From Rhodocyclales bacterium (GTDB lineage: Bacteria; Pseudomonadota; Gammaproteobacteria; Burkholderiales; Rhodocyclaceae), in assembly GCA_028292505.1 (NCBI GenBank), contig JAQGMF010000001.1, positions 186,001 through 250,000 of the forward strand: DNA of 64,000 bases, written 5' to 3'. A program made the translations under genes and the position numbers. Below the pieces are notes generated by a model. That model was given only the letters and a program-made list of their open reading frames with translations, made no database searches and was not told the DNA's origin. Shown piece after piece: positions 24,943-33,204 of this stretch (within the stretch, counting starts at the first letter, position 1; every line of letters starts with the position of its first letter).

Positions 24943-26203
24943 GCCAGCGCCATTGACTGTCCCGTGCCGCGTCGCCGTGACCGGCGTCGGCGTCACGGTT
25001 CCGACAGTCGATAGCGCACATGATTTCTTTAACCGCCTACTTGATGGCGAATCGTTCATACGCCTGTTCCGGCACCCGCAAGCTGCCGCGCCGCTCGAAA
25101 TTCCCGCCATCCATTGTGCAGATTTCGATTCGTTGGCAGCTGTCGGCCGCGTGCAGACCGCGACCATGGATCGTTACAGCCAGCTCGGCGCGGCGGCGGC
25201 CTACCGCGCCTGGGCCGATGCCGGCCTCGATGCCGATGGCATGAAAGGCGACGCGCGTTGCGGGGTTTCGTGGGGCACGGGTGTCGGTGGCACCATGACC
25301 TTCGAGCAGGGCTATCGCGACATCATGCTCACCGGCCGCGATCGCGTGCCGCCGCTCTCGGTGGTGCTAGCCATGAACAATGCCTGCGCCTCGCAGATCG
25401 CCATCCGCCTCGGCCTCGGCAGTGCCTGCACGACCTTTTCGGTGGCTTGTGCCTCATCGGCCGTTGCCGTTGGCGAAGCCTTCCAACGCATTCGCTTTGG
25501 GCAGGACAAGCTGGTCGTCGCGGGCGGTTCCGAAGCACCCTTGTCGGAAGCCGTGATTCGCGCCTGGGATGCCATGCGCGTATTGGCGCCCGGCACCGAA
25601 GAGACGGCCCATGCCGCGTGCCGGCCGTTCGATGCCAAACGCGCCGGCCTGGTACTGGGTGAAGGGGGTGCGGCGCTGGTGCTCGAAGAGTGGTCGCACG
25701 CCATGGCGCGTGGCGCCAAGATTTATGCCGAAGTCGTAGGCTATGGCACGAGTTGCGATCACACCCACCTGGTCAAGCCCAATGCGCAGGGTCAGGTGCG
25801 CGCCATCGAAGCGGCAATGCGGCAGGGCGGCCTGACGCCGGCGGATATCGGCTATGTCAACGCCCACGGCACAGCGACGCGCGAAGGCGACCCGGCGGAA
25901 ATCGCTGCGCTATGCGAAGTGTTCGGTAGTCGCGCGGCGCAGCTGCCGGTGAGCGCCACCAAGGCATCGCATGGCCATCTGCTTGGCGCAACGGGTGCCA
26001 TCGAAGCACTGATCACCGTGCTGGCATTGCACAAGCAAGCCATTCCCCATACGCAGCAGCTGGAATTCCCGGCTGATGATTGCCTCGGTGTGCGGCATGT
26101 CATGGGCGAGGCTTTGTGCACCTCTGGTATGCGAGCAGCATTATCCAACTCATTTGCGTTCGGCGGCAGTAACGCGGTCCTGGCTTTCCGGCAGGCGACA
26201 TGA
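24935..26203 (+). CDS. Beta-ketoacyl-ACP synthase (FabF-like) of the pigment cluster
   Basis: This 422-residue condensing enzyme adds C2 units from malonyl-ACP. The Cys-His-His triad is complete: VACASSAVAVG (Cys about residue 172), NAHGTATREGD, and KASHGHLLGATGA. ALSNSFAFGGSN near the end is typical. It corresponds in position and type to the ApeR/ApeO ketosynthases of aryl-polyene clusters. ATG 24935 is used because the family start (MHEPAPLTVPCRVAVTG) follows; an ORF opening at 24896 lies inside the ACP gene. Its stop overlaps the chorismatase start in ATGA. Confidence 0.92.
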   Translation: MHEPAPLTVPCRVAVTGVGVTVPTVDSAHDFFNRLLDGESFIRLFRHPQAAAPLEIPAIHCADFDSLAAVGRVQTATMDRYSQLGAAAAYRAWADAGLDADGMKGDARCGVSWGTGVGGTMTFEQGYRDIMLTGRDRVPPLSVVLAMNNACASQIAIRLGLGSACTTFSVACASSAVAVGEAFQRIRFGQDKLVVAGGSEAPLSEAVIRAWDAMRVLAPGTEETAHAACRPFDAKRAGLVLGEGGAALVLEEWSHAMARGAKIYAEVVGYGTSCDHTHLVKPNAQGQVRAIEAAMRQGGLTPADIGYVNAHGTATREGDPAEIAALCEVFGSRAAQLPVSATKASHGHLLGATGAIEALITVLALHKQAIPHTQQLEFPADDCLGVRHVMGEALCTSGMRAALSNSFAFGGSNAVLAFRQAT

Positions 26204-27249
26204 TGGGTACGGTGTCGGCTCGAACTCCGCGCTGCCAGCCTGCAGGCGCCTTGTCGATGAGCGTTACCTGCTGCGACAGGCCTGATCTCGTGGGACACAG
26301 TGGCTTGCTGGGGACGGTCTGGCACGCCGAAGCGCCGACGGAAAATGACATTGACATTCATGCCGCCATGCCGCTGTTGCTGTCGAGCCACGCGGGCATG
26401 TTCGAGCAGTGGCAGGTCGACGAAGCTGTGCGCACCGGCCGCCTTGGGTCGGCCAGCTATCGCTGCAGCGATAGCCTGTTGTTTGCGGCGATCAGCGTCG
26501 ACGAGCAGCAAACGGCGCATGGCAAAGACATCGCCGGCGCGGCGCAAAAGGCCTATGCCGTGCTCTTCGAGATCATGGCGGCGCAGGGCTTCACGCACTT
26601 CGTGCGATGCTGGAATTACTTTGCCGACATCAACATGGAACAGGACGATCCGCGCGGCAGGCTTGAGCGCTACCGTCTGTTCAATATCGGTCGGCAGGCG
26701 GCCTTCGAAGCCGCTGAGCATTCCGCCGATGTCGGCGCGCCGGCAGCCTGCGCGCTGGGTACGCGCAGCGGTCCGCTGACTGTCTACGCGCTTGCCGCGC
26801 GTTGCGCGCCACGCTGTGTCGAAAACCCGCGCCAGGTCAGCGCTTACCGCTATCCGCAACGCTACGGTCCGAAGAGCCCGAGCTTTTCGCGCGGCAGCGT
26901 ACTCAGCGATATGAACGGCGGACACGTACTGTTCGTGTCCGGCACGGCCAGCATTGTCGGTCACGAAAGCGTGCATATCGGCGACGTGGTGGCGCAGACA
27001 GAAGAGTCTTTACGCAATATCGTGACGGTTGTGGCGCAAGCCAATCTCGGATTGGGGTGTGAGGCATTTTCGTCACACAAGCTGTGTTACAAGGTATTCG
27101 TGCGCCACGCAGCAGATGCCGCCGTCGTGGCCGATACGCTGCAGCGTGTATTGGGCATGAGTCCGGAAGCGGTTGACCTGGTCATCTTGCAGGCCGATGT
27201 TTGCCGTGCCGAATTACTGGTTGAAATAGAAGCAGTCGGTTTTGCCTGA
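26200..27249 (+). CDS. xanB2: Chorismatase of the XanB2/FkbO family, hydroxybenzoate-forming
   Basis: XanB2-type chorismatases cleave chorismate to 3- and 4-hydroxybenzoate, the aryl starter of xanthomonadin and a precursor for ubiquinone. This 349-residue protein has the family's TGRLGSASYRCSDSLLF-like region, HFVRCWNYFADIN (about residue 145), GRQAAFEAAEHSA, QVSAYRYPQRYGPKSPSFSRG (about 215), and FVSGTASIVGHESVHIGDV (about 245). These are older annotated as pteridine-dependent deoxygenase. The start overlaps the ketosynthase stop in ATGA, making the head-group enzyme part of the polyene operon. Whether the product is 3-HBA, 4-HBA or 3,4-dihydroxy derivatives cannot be told from sequence. 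Confidence 0.88.
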   Translation: MMGTVSARTPRCQPAGALSMSVTCCDRPDLVGHSGLLGTVWHAEAPTENDIDIHAAMPLLLSSHAGMFEQWQVDEAVRTGRLGSASYRCSDSLLFAAISVDEQQTAHGKDIAGAAQKAYAVLFEIMAAQGFTHFVRCWNYFADINMEQDDPRGRLERYRLFNIGRQAAFEAAEHSADVGAPAACALGTRSGPLTVYALAARCAPRCVENPRQVSAYRYPQRYGPKSPSFSRGSVLSDMNGGHVLFVSGTASIVGHESVHIGDVVAQTEESLRNIVTVVAQANLGLGCEAFSSHKLCYKVFVRHAADAAVVADTLQRVLGMSPEAVDLVILQADVCRAELLVEIEAVGFA

Positions 27250-27412
27250 ACCCACGTTTGATGGGACAGCGCCTGGAGCACTAGAACTTGTCCGCAACTA
27301 AATTGTGCCGACATGACGGGGGAATGACGCGCATCGCAGCGTTTCACCGATCCTTGTCCTGCCCGCCATTTGCCGCCGCCTCACTCTCTTATTATTCGCT
27401 GGCAAATTTTCG

Positions 27413-28213
27413 ATGAACCGATTTGCAACGGCACTCCGCCATCTGCGTGAGTATTTCGCCCTGTGGCTGGGCCTGGCTTCGCTGGGACTGGGTTGCATGC
27501 TGTGGACCCTTATTGCAATGCCGGCCGAATGGATTCTTCCGAAGCCGCTGGCACGCCGATTCGGACGCAACGGCGTGATGCTGGGTTTTCGCCTGTACCT
27601 GTGGTGGCTGGAAGTGCTCGGCGTGGCGCGCTTCAATCTGGAGGCGCTCGATGTCTTGCGCGACGGTCCGCCGCTGATCATCGCCCCCAATCATCCGACA
27701 CGGCTCGACGCCTTGATGGTGCTCTCACGTCTGCCGCGCGTCGTCTGCGTCACCAAGGCGAGCCTGATCGACAGCTTCCTGATGGGAGCGGGAGCGCGGC
27801 TTGCTGGCTACATTCGCAACGACTGGTTCCTCGGAACCAGCGCATTGTCGATAGAGGCATTGGGAGAGGGTCAGCATGTACTTATTTTTCCGGAAGGCAC
27901 ACGCACCGAGCGGCCTCCCATCGATCCTGTGCGCGGGAGTGTCGGCGTGGTGGCGAGCCGAGCCGGCGTGGCCGTGCAGACCGTGATCATCGAAACCGAT
28001 TCCGCATTCCTCGGCAAAGGCTGGGGCTGGCTACGCCGGCCCGACATGCCTATGCATATATCATTTCGTCTGGGTGAGCGTATTGAAGCGCCGCACGACT
28101 CGCGCGAATTGCCGGCCAAACTGGAAGCTTCTTTCCGACGTCAGCTGGAAGGTGTGCATTTACCCTCCGTTTTTGAAGAAACGGCAGCGCCACTACAAGT
28201 CTCGGGATCATGA
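27413..28213 (+). CDS. Lysophospholipid acyltransferase-like protein of the pigment cluster
   Basis: This 266-residue PlsC-family acyltransferase has a membrane helix near residue 18-38, the catalytic HX4D motif in APNHPTRLDAL (about residue 95), and the substrate motif FPEGTRTERPP (about 162). In aryl-polyene clusters such enzymes are thought to attach the polyene acyl group to a glycerol- or sugar-containing lipid. It is separated from the chorismatase gene by 163 bases, so a second promoter may lie there. Its stop overlaps the glycosyltransferase start in ATGA, indicating coupling. The partner minus-strand gene 36169-37158 is a different, LpxL-like acyltransferase. Confidence 0.87.
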   Translation: MNRFATALRHLREYFALWLGLASLGLGCMLWTLIAMPAEWILPKPLARRFGRNGVMLGFRLYLWWLEVLGVARFNLEALDVLRDGPPLIIAPNHPTRLDALMVLSRLPRVVCVTKASLIDSFLMGAGARLAGYIRNDWFLGTSALSIEALGEGQHVLIFPEGTRTERPPIDPVRGSVGVVASRAGVAVQTVIIETDSAFLGKGWGWLRRPDMPMHISFRLGERIEAPHDSRELPAKLEASFRRQLEGVHLPSVFEETAAPLQVSGS

Positions 28214-29010
28214 ACAGCGCATTTTCCGCTACGTCCTCCGCCACGCATCTGGTTCTCATCCCGAGCTACAACCCGGGCGAGAGCGTCTTTGCGACGGTTG
28301 TCAGCGCGCGCGCCCAATGGTCGCCGGTATGGGTCGTGGTCGATGGCAGTACCGACGGAACGGCGCAGCGTCTGCAAGCGCTGGCGCGCGACGACAAGGG
28401 TTTGCGCGTCATCGTGCTGCCCGAGAATCAGGGCAAGGGCGCGGCTGTCCTACATGGCATCGAACTGGCTGCGGCCGAAGGCTACACGCACGTCCTGACT
28501 ATGGACTCGGACGGACAACATCCTGCCGAACTGATCCCGGATTTCATGGCACGTTCGCTGGCCGCGCCCTGCGCAATGGTGCTGGGCCGACCTGTATTCG
28601 ATGCCAGCGCACCGGCCTTGCGCGTAGGCGGCCGCAAGATTTCCAATGGTTTTGCCAATGTCATAACCTTCTGGGCCGGTATTGGCGATTCGCTATACGG
28701 CTTTCGCGTATATCCGATTTCACCGCTTGCCAATGTCATGCGCGGCAATCGCTGGATGCGCCGCTTCGACTTCGATCCCGAAGCCGCGGTGCGCCTATGC
28801 TGGCGCGGCGTGGTGCCGCTGAACGTGTCGGCACCGGTGAAGTACCTGACCCTGGACGAAGGTGGCGTCTCGCACTTCAACTACCTGCGTGACAATATCT
28901 TGCTGACCTGGATGTATACCCGTCTCATCCTGACTGCCTTGTTGCGGCTACCTGCCATGCTGTGGCGCAAGCTGCCGGGGCTGAGCATGCGTAGCCCGGA
29001 CAAGGCATAG
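28210..29010 (+). CDS. Glycosyltransferase family 2 of the pigment cluster
   Basis: This 266-residue GT-A glycosyltransferase resembles polyprenyl-phosphate or cluster-type GT2 enzymes. It has HLVLIPSYNPGESV near residue 13, VVDGSTDGT (about 44), PENQGKGAAVLHG, and the metal-binding MDSDGQHPAEL (DSD about residue 98). NYLRDNILLTWMYTRLI near the end marks an amphipathic or membrane-associated helix. In xanthomonadin and aryl-polyene clusters a GT2 is commonly fused or adjacent to an acyltransferase; here the two are separate overlapping genes. It is the last plus-strand gene before the convergent unit, 31 bases from the ketoreductase stop. Confidence 0.85.
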   Translation: MNSAFSATSSATHLVLIPSYNPGESVFATVVSARAQWSPVWVVVDGSTDGTAQRLQALARDDKGLRVIVLPENQGKGAAVLHGIELAAAEGYTHVLTMDSDGQHPAELIPDFMARSLAAPCAMVLGRPVFDASAPALRVGGRKISNGFANVITFWAGIGDSLYGFRVYPISPLANVMRGNRWMRRFDFDPEAAVRLCWRGVVPLNVSAPVKYLTLDEGGVSHFNYLRDNILLTWMYTRLILTALLRLPAMLWRKLPGLSMRSPDKA

Positions 29011-29041
29011 CGCCGTTCCAGCGTAGCAGCGGATGACGACG

Positions 29042-29761
29042 TCAAATCATCCCGCCATTGATCGAAATGATCTGTCCCGTGATGTAAGCGGCAGCGTCCG
29101 AACTGAGGAAGCCGACCAGCGCGGCCACTTCGTCGGCGGTGCCGGCGCGTTTGACCGGCACCATGCGCTCAATCGTTTCGCGATCGAACACCCCTTCCGT
29201 CATTTCCGATGTGATGATGCCCGGCGCCACGGCGTTGACCGTGATGCCGCGGCTGGCGACTTCGAGCGACAGCGCACGCGTCGCCGATTGCAGTGCGCCC
29301 TTGGCGGCGGCGTAATTCACCTGACCGCGATTGCCCGCGATCGCCGCCACCGACGACATATTGATGATGCGGCCCCAGCGTGTGCGGATCATCGGCAGCA
29401 TCAGCGGCTGGGTCACATTGAAGAAACCGCCCAGCGAGACGTCGACGACGCGTGACCACTGCGCGTGGCTCATCCCCGCGAATACGCCGTCGTCATGAAT
29501 GCCGGCGTTGTTGACGAGAATCTGCACCGGCCCGGCTTCGACGATGGCGGCCAGCGCCGTTTCACAAGCGGCCGCATCGGTGACATCGAAGGCGACTGCT
29601 TCGGCCGCGCGCCCCTGACCACGCAATTCCGCTGCCAATGCTTCGGCGCGTGCCAGATTGCCATTGGCATGCACGATGACGTGATGGCCTTGAGCGGCGA
29701 GAGCGCGGCAGATGGCACTGCCGATCGATCCGCTGCCCCCGGTGACGAGTGCGCGTTTCAT
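29042..29761 (-). CDS. 3-oxoacyl-ACP reductase (FabG-like) of the pigment cluster
   Basis: This 239-residue short-chain dehydrogenase reduces the beta-keto group during chain building with NADPH. It has the cofactor motif TGGSGSIGSAIC near residue 7, NNAGIHDDG, and the catalytic triad in NMSSVAAIAGN (Ser) and NYAAAKGAL (Tyr, Lys). It corresponds to the ApeQ ketoreductase position. The start overlaps the dehydratase stop in ATGA (29758-29761), so it is the last gene of the minus-strand operon. Length is normal for FabG. Confidence 0.93.
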   Translation of the reverse strand: MKRALVTGGSGSIGSAICRALAAQGHHVIVHANGNLARAEALAAELRGQGRAAEAVAFDVTDAAACETALAAIVEAGPVQILVNNAGIHDDGVFAGMSHAQWSRVVDVSLGGFFNVTQPLMLPMIRTRWGRIINMSSVAAIAGNRGQVNYAAAKGALQSATRALSLEVASRGITVNAVAPGIITSEMTEGVFDRETIERMVPVKRAGTADEVAALVGFLSSDAAAYITGQIISINGGMI

Positions 29762-30213
29762 GTCTGTTCGTTCCTGGTCTTGTTGGCATCAAGCACCACG
29801 GCGGCGCGGCCGGTGAGTAGCAGCTTGTCGCCGCCACGCACAGTGAAGCTGTAGAGAACGTTTTGCCCGTCACCGCTGAGCTGGGTAGCTTCTATGACAA
29901 GCACATCAGCAATATCGTCCAAGCGCGAAACGTGAAACTGTACCTCGCGCATGCTGGCAAGAAAGCCCGCGCGCGGACGCGAGTCGTCGGCAAGATCGGC
30001 GAGCAGCGCGCCATGCACGGCCATGGCCTGCGCGGCATATTCGACGCCGCAGGCTGCGCCCAGTCGTCCATCCTCGCGTAAGGGATTGCTGGCATCGCGA
30101 TGGCTGCATGCTGTGCAAGAGATTGTCTCGACATTCCAGTGCGTGACGGCATCCAGCAGGCACATGCTGCCGGCATGCGGGATACGGGCCGCGATCTCGT
30201 GCCTGCTCAGCAA
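29758..30213 (-). CDS. 3-hydroxyacyl-ACP dehydratase, ApeP-like hotdog protein
   Basis: This 151-residue hotdog-fold protein has the ApeP/FabZ-like start RIPHAGSMCLLDAV near residue 10, with the active-site His, and a YAAQAMAVHGALL helix with the conserved polar residues. GFLASMREVQFHVSRL is the central strand. No ATG is available, so the TTG at 30213 is chosen: GGAG sits 7 bases upstream and the family start follows immediately. The longer frame to 30519 runs inside the chain-length-factor gene. The dehydratase should form the double bonds of the conjugated polyene. It overlaps the neighbours on both sides. Confidence 0.78.
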   Translation of the reverse strand: MLSRHEIAARIPHAGSMCLLDAVTHWNVETISCTACSHRDASNPLREDGRLGAACGVEYAAQAMAVHGALLADLADDSRPRAGFLASMREVQFHVSRLDDIADVLVIEATQLSGDGQNVLYSFTVRGGDKLLLTGRAAVVLDANKTRNEQT

Positions 30214-31007
30214 GGTTCGACTCCGATGTGCAAGCTCAGGGGCGCGAGATACTCCAGGTCTAGCGTTGTCTGCAGACCCCTCGCCACGGCGTGCAGCAAG
30301 GGCAAGGCGCGACCGCCGGGCGTGCCGGATTGCAGTGGCGCAAGGCTGGCGAGCGGCGCTGGTGAAGCCGTGCTTTCGCTCAATGCGATATTGAGTTTGG
30401 CTAGCGCATGGGCGGCGGGTCGCGCCGACAATACTAGCGCAATGCCCATATTGTCGAGCATCGGCCGCACGCTGCCGAGCGGGTGAGGATAAACGCTGTC
30501 GTGGACCACCAGCAGGCAATCCTCGCTGTTGTTCGCCACCTGCATGGCCGCTTCGAGAAGACCTGCGGCGAAGCTGGCGTCATAGGCGCACAGGCTGGTC
30601 GACGGCGCCACGCAAGCGGTGGCGATGCTCCAGTAGCCTGACGAAGCGTTGTGCACGGAGTTGTGAAAACGTGTCGGCGAAATAAAACGATCACTGCCCG
30701 CCAGCGCATCGCACAGTGCATGGCAATTCTCGCCTTCCGCATTGGAGGCGGAGAAGATCGACGCCAGCAGCGCCGGGTCGCGATCGGCATGTTGTGCGGC
30801 TTCGAGACCGACGGCCAACGCCAGCTTGACCACGATGCCGATGCGGCGACGTTCGGCGGCGGGTAGCACTTGCAGTGCGGGAACCTGCGTGGCGGCACGC
30901 GACCAGGCTTGTTCTTCGCGCAGGATGGCGCGCAGCGCGGGCCAGTCGGCGAAGCCGGGACCGATGGCGCCGATGCCGAGAAGATATACGGGAAATGTTT
31001 TTGTCAT
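30207..31007 (-). CDS. Beta-ketoacyl synthase chain-length-factor-like protein (ApeC type)
   Basis: This 266-residue protein matches the ketoacyl-synthase-like family (Ketoacyl-synt_2 type) that partners a full ketosynthase in aryl-polyene systems. Marks are PALQVLPAAERRRIGIVVKLAL near residue 50, IFSASNAEGENCHALCDAL, ISPTRFHNSVHNASSGYWSIA (about 115), and APSTSLCAYDASFAAGLLEAAMQ. The C-terminal half with the two catalytic His motifs is missing, as expected for a chain-length factor. A Cys in ATACVAPSTS sits at the position of the active-site loop. It follows the ketosynthase stop by one base and probably forms a heterodimer with it. Confidence 0.85.
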   Translation of the reverse strand: MTKTFPVYLLGIGAIGPGFADWPALRAILREEQAWSRAATQVPALQVLPAAERRRIGIVVKLALAVGLEAAQHADRDPALLASIFSASNAEGENCHALCDALAGSDRFISPTRFHNSVHNASSGYWSIATACVAPSTSLCAYDASFAAGLLEAAMQVANNSEDCLLVVHDSVYPHPLGSVRPMLDNMGIALVLSARPAAHALAKLNIALSESTASPAPLASLAPLQSGTPGGRALPLLHAVARGLQTTLDLEYLAPLSLHIGVEPC

Positions 31008-31008
31008 T

Positions 31009-32238
31009 TCAGTGTTCTCCGCGCCGACCGAACACCAGGCTGCAATTGGTCCCGCCGAAACCGAAGGAATTGCTGAGGACATGCCGCAATGGTGTCGCCA
31101 CATTGCCGAGCTGATAATTTACGTGCAGTGCCGGGTCGCGTTGAGTGATATTGAGTCCGCCGGGAATCAATCCATGCCGTAAGCATAGTGCGGAGATAAT
31201 CGCCTCGGCACCGCCGGCTGCCCCCAGTGTGTGGCCGGTCGCGCCCTTGGTGGAACTGCACGGCGTGCGCATGCCGAATTCCGCCGCCACAGCCTGCGCT
31301 TCGGCGGCGTCATTGCTCGGTGTGGCGGTGCCGTGCAGGTTGATGTAGTCGATATCGCCAGCTTGCAGACCGGCACATTGCAAGGCCGTGCGCATGGCGA
31401 TGCGCGCGCCCAGGCCTTCGGGATGGGGTGCCGACATGTGATGAGCGTCGGCGGATTCGCCGACACCGAGTAGCAATACATCGTCATTTTCCGCGGCATG
31501 GACATCGCCGCGTTCGAGCAGTATGAAAGCCGCCGCTTCACCGATCGACAGACCATTGCGCGTCGCGTCGTAGGGCTTGCAGGGCTCGGTCGACAGCAAT
31601 TGCAGCGAATGGAAACCATACAAGGTGGTGAGGCACAGCGAGTCGACGCCGCCGACGATGGCCGCATCGATCAAGCCGGCAGCGATCATGCGTTGGGCAT
31701 TGCCGAAAACCTTGGCGCTGGAAGAGCAGGCGGTGGAGACGACAAGCGCGGGGCCGGCCAGATCGAACACGTGGCGCACGAAGTCGGCGATGGAATAGGT
31801 GTTGTGGGTTTCGCGATAATTGAAATCGGGCGACAGATTGCCAGCCTCGTCGCGGCGGCGAAAGGCCTGTTCCGTTTCGAGAATGCCCGAGGTACTGGTG
31901 CCGAGAAAGACGCCGATACGGCCGGCGCCGTGGCGCGCGCGTGCAGCGCTGAACGCCTCCATCAGGCCATCCTGCTGCAGGGCGAGCCAGGCCAGGCGAT
32001 TATTGCGGCAGTTGAAGTGCCGCAGGTGAGCGGGGAGTATGACATCGTCAACACCGTCCACATGGCCGATCCAGGTCGCCAGTTCCACCGTTTCGAACGG
32101 CCGCGCCGACAAGCCACTGCGCGATTCGCGTAGCGCGCCGAGGGTGGCGTGCAGACCCAGGCCGAGACTCGAACTCAGGCTCATGGCGGATAGATGCAAT
32201 GGAAGAAGCGAAGAGCGCGCTACATTGTTCGTTGGCAT
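31009..32238 (-). CDS. Beta-ketoacyl-ACP synthase (ApeO-like) of the pigment cluster
   Basis: This 409-residue condensing enzyme carries the complete triad: VVSTACSSSAKVF (Cys about residue 171), NLHGTATPSND (His about 304), and STKGATGHTLGAAG (His about 341). SNSFGFGGTN near the end is intact. It matches the chain-elongating ketosynthase that works with a chain-length factor in type II aryl-polyene synthases. The next gene on the strand, the chain-length-factor-like protein, starts one base beyond its stop, consistent with a coupled heterodimer. The lipoprotein-hydrolase gene lies 30 bases upstream. Confidence 0.93.
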   Translation of the reverse strand: MPTNNVARSSLLPLHLSAMSLSSSLGLGLHATLGALRESRSGLSARPFETVELATWIGHVDGVDDVILPAHLRHFNCRNNRLAWLALQQDGLMEAFSAARARHGAGRIGVFLGTSTSGILETEQAFRRRDEAGNLSPDFNYRETHNTYSIADFVRHVFDLAGPALVVSTACSSSAKVFGNAQRMIAAGLIDAAIVGGVDSLCLTTLYGFHSLQLLSTEPCKPYDATRNGLSIGEAAAFILLERGDVHAAENDDVLLLGVGESADAHHMSAPHPEGLGARIAMRTALQCAGLQAGDIDYINLHGTATPSNDAAEAQAVAAEFGMRTPCSSTKGATGHTLGAAGGAEAIISALCLRHGLIPGGLNITQRDPALHVNYQLGNVATPLRHVLSNSFGFGGTNCSLVFGRRGEH

Positions 32239-32268
32239 CAGGCGGTGATCAGCTGGTATGAGTTATGT

Positions 32269-33204
32269 TTAGAGCTTGATTCTATCAAGATGCGCCTGTT
32301 TGGCGGCTTCCAGTGCCCACGGCCCATTGTCGAGAAAGTCACGCCAGAGCATGCGCCAAGTCGTCCAGTCATGTCCGCCCTCGATGAAGTTCACGTGCGT
32401 AGCGGGGAGGAGCTCGGCGAGCATTTGTTGACCCCCGAACAGCCGATCGGATTTTCCGGTACCGATGAATATCTGGGGCACGTCTGTGGCTTTCGCGTGC
32501 TGCATGCTGCCCGCAGCGGCGAGCCAGCGCAAGGCATGACGCTCATTGCCACCCGATGCCAAGGGCGTGCGCGCCCAGGCGAGTAGGCCGCCGGCCTGAC
32601 GGATTTCGGCGAGCACGCTGTCGGTGCCGGGAAAGGGTGCAATCAACAGGATGCCTGCAACCGTGCCCGGATATTTTGCGCTGTACAGCAGCGAGCCGAG
32701 TCCGCCGAGCGATACGCCGACGATCCATATTTCCTTGTAACCCTGCGTGCGCGCCGGTGCGAAGATGTCCGCTTCGAGGCGCGCGTCTATGTCGCGGGCT
32801 TCATAGTAGGCGTAGTGTGCTTCCGGCATGAGAACGTCAGCGTCGATGCCGCGTGCATGCAGATCGGCGACGAAGCCCTCGCCGATGAAGTCGCCGGCCT
32901 TGTCGTAGATGCCCGGCAGCATGACGATGAGCCGCTTGGCGCGTTCCTCTCCGTCATGGTAGTCCTGCAGGGCAGGCATCGGTACCGTGTGCGGTTGCGG
33001 CAGGAAACCGCAGGCCGACAGCAGCGTGCTGCATGCGGCCAGGAGCAGATACGCGAAGCGATTGCCGCGGCGCGCGCGCAACCCGGCGAGCTTGAGCCAG
33101 AGCGAGGTACGCTGCGCAAAGCGTTGGAATACCTTTGCCGTCATCGCCGCATCGTTGCCGATGTGCCGCGCTGCGTCGGTTCGCTGGCGCACAGGCGCAT
33201 TCAC
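32269..33204 (-). CDS. Alpha/beta-hydrolase lipoprotein of the pigment cluster
   Basis: This 311-residue protein has a lipoprotein-like signal deeper than usual: hydrophobic YLLLAACSTLLSAC with a Cys near residue 65, preceded by about 45 basic residues. That suggests ATG 33144 (MTAKVFQRFAQ) or a later start may be real, though the GTG at 33204 overlaps the exporter stop. The mature part is an alpha/beta-hydrolase with GVSLGG (Ser about 164) and GGHDWTTWRMLW (His). It stands where many aryl-polyene clusters place an outer-membrane lipoprotein or thioesterase. It could release the polyene chain or hydrolyse it in the periplasm. The role is inferred from position. Confidence 0.7.
   Translation of the reverse strand: MNAPVRQRTDAARHIGNDAAMTAKVFQRFAQRTSLWLKLAGLRARRGNRFAYLLLAACSTLLSACGFLPQPHTVPMPALQDYHDGEERAKRLIVMLPGIYDKAGDFIGEGFVADLHARGIDADVLMPEAHYAYYEARDIDARLEADIFAPARTQGYKEIWIVGVSLGGLGSLLYSAKYPGTVAGILLIAPFPGTDSVLAEIRQAGGLLAWARTPLASGGNERHALRWLAAAGSMQHAKATDVPQIFIGTGKSDRLFGGQQMLAELLPATHVNFIEGGHDWTTWRMLWRDFLDNGPWALEAAKQAHLDRIKL

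Noticed and set aside
27250-27412. Possible terminator or promoter in the gap between chorismatase and acyltransferase genes
   Set aside because: I found neither a stable hairpin with T-run nor a consensus -35/-10 pair; an internal promoter is possible but not supported.
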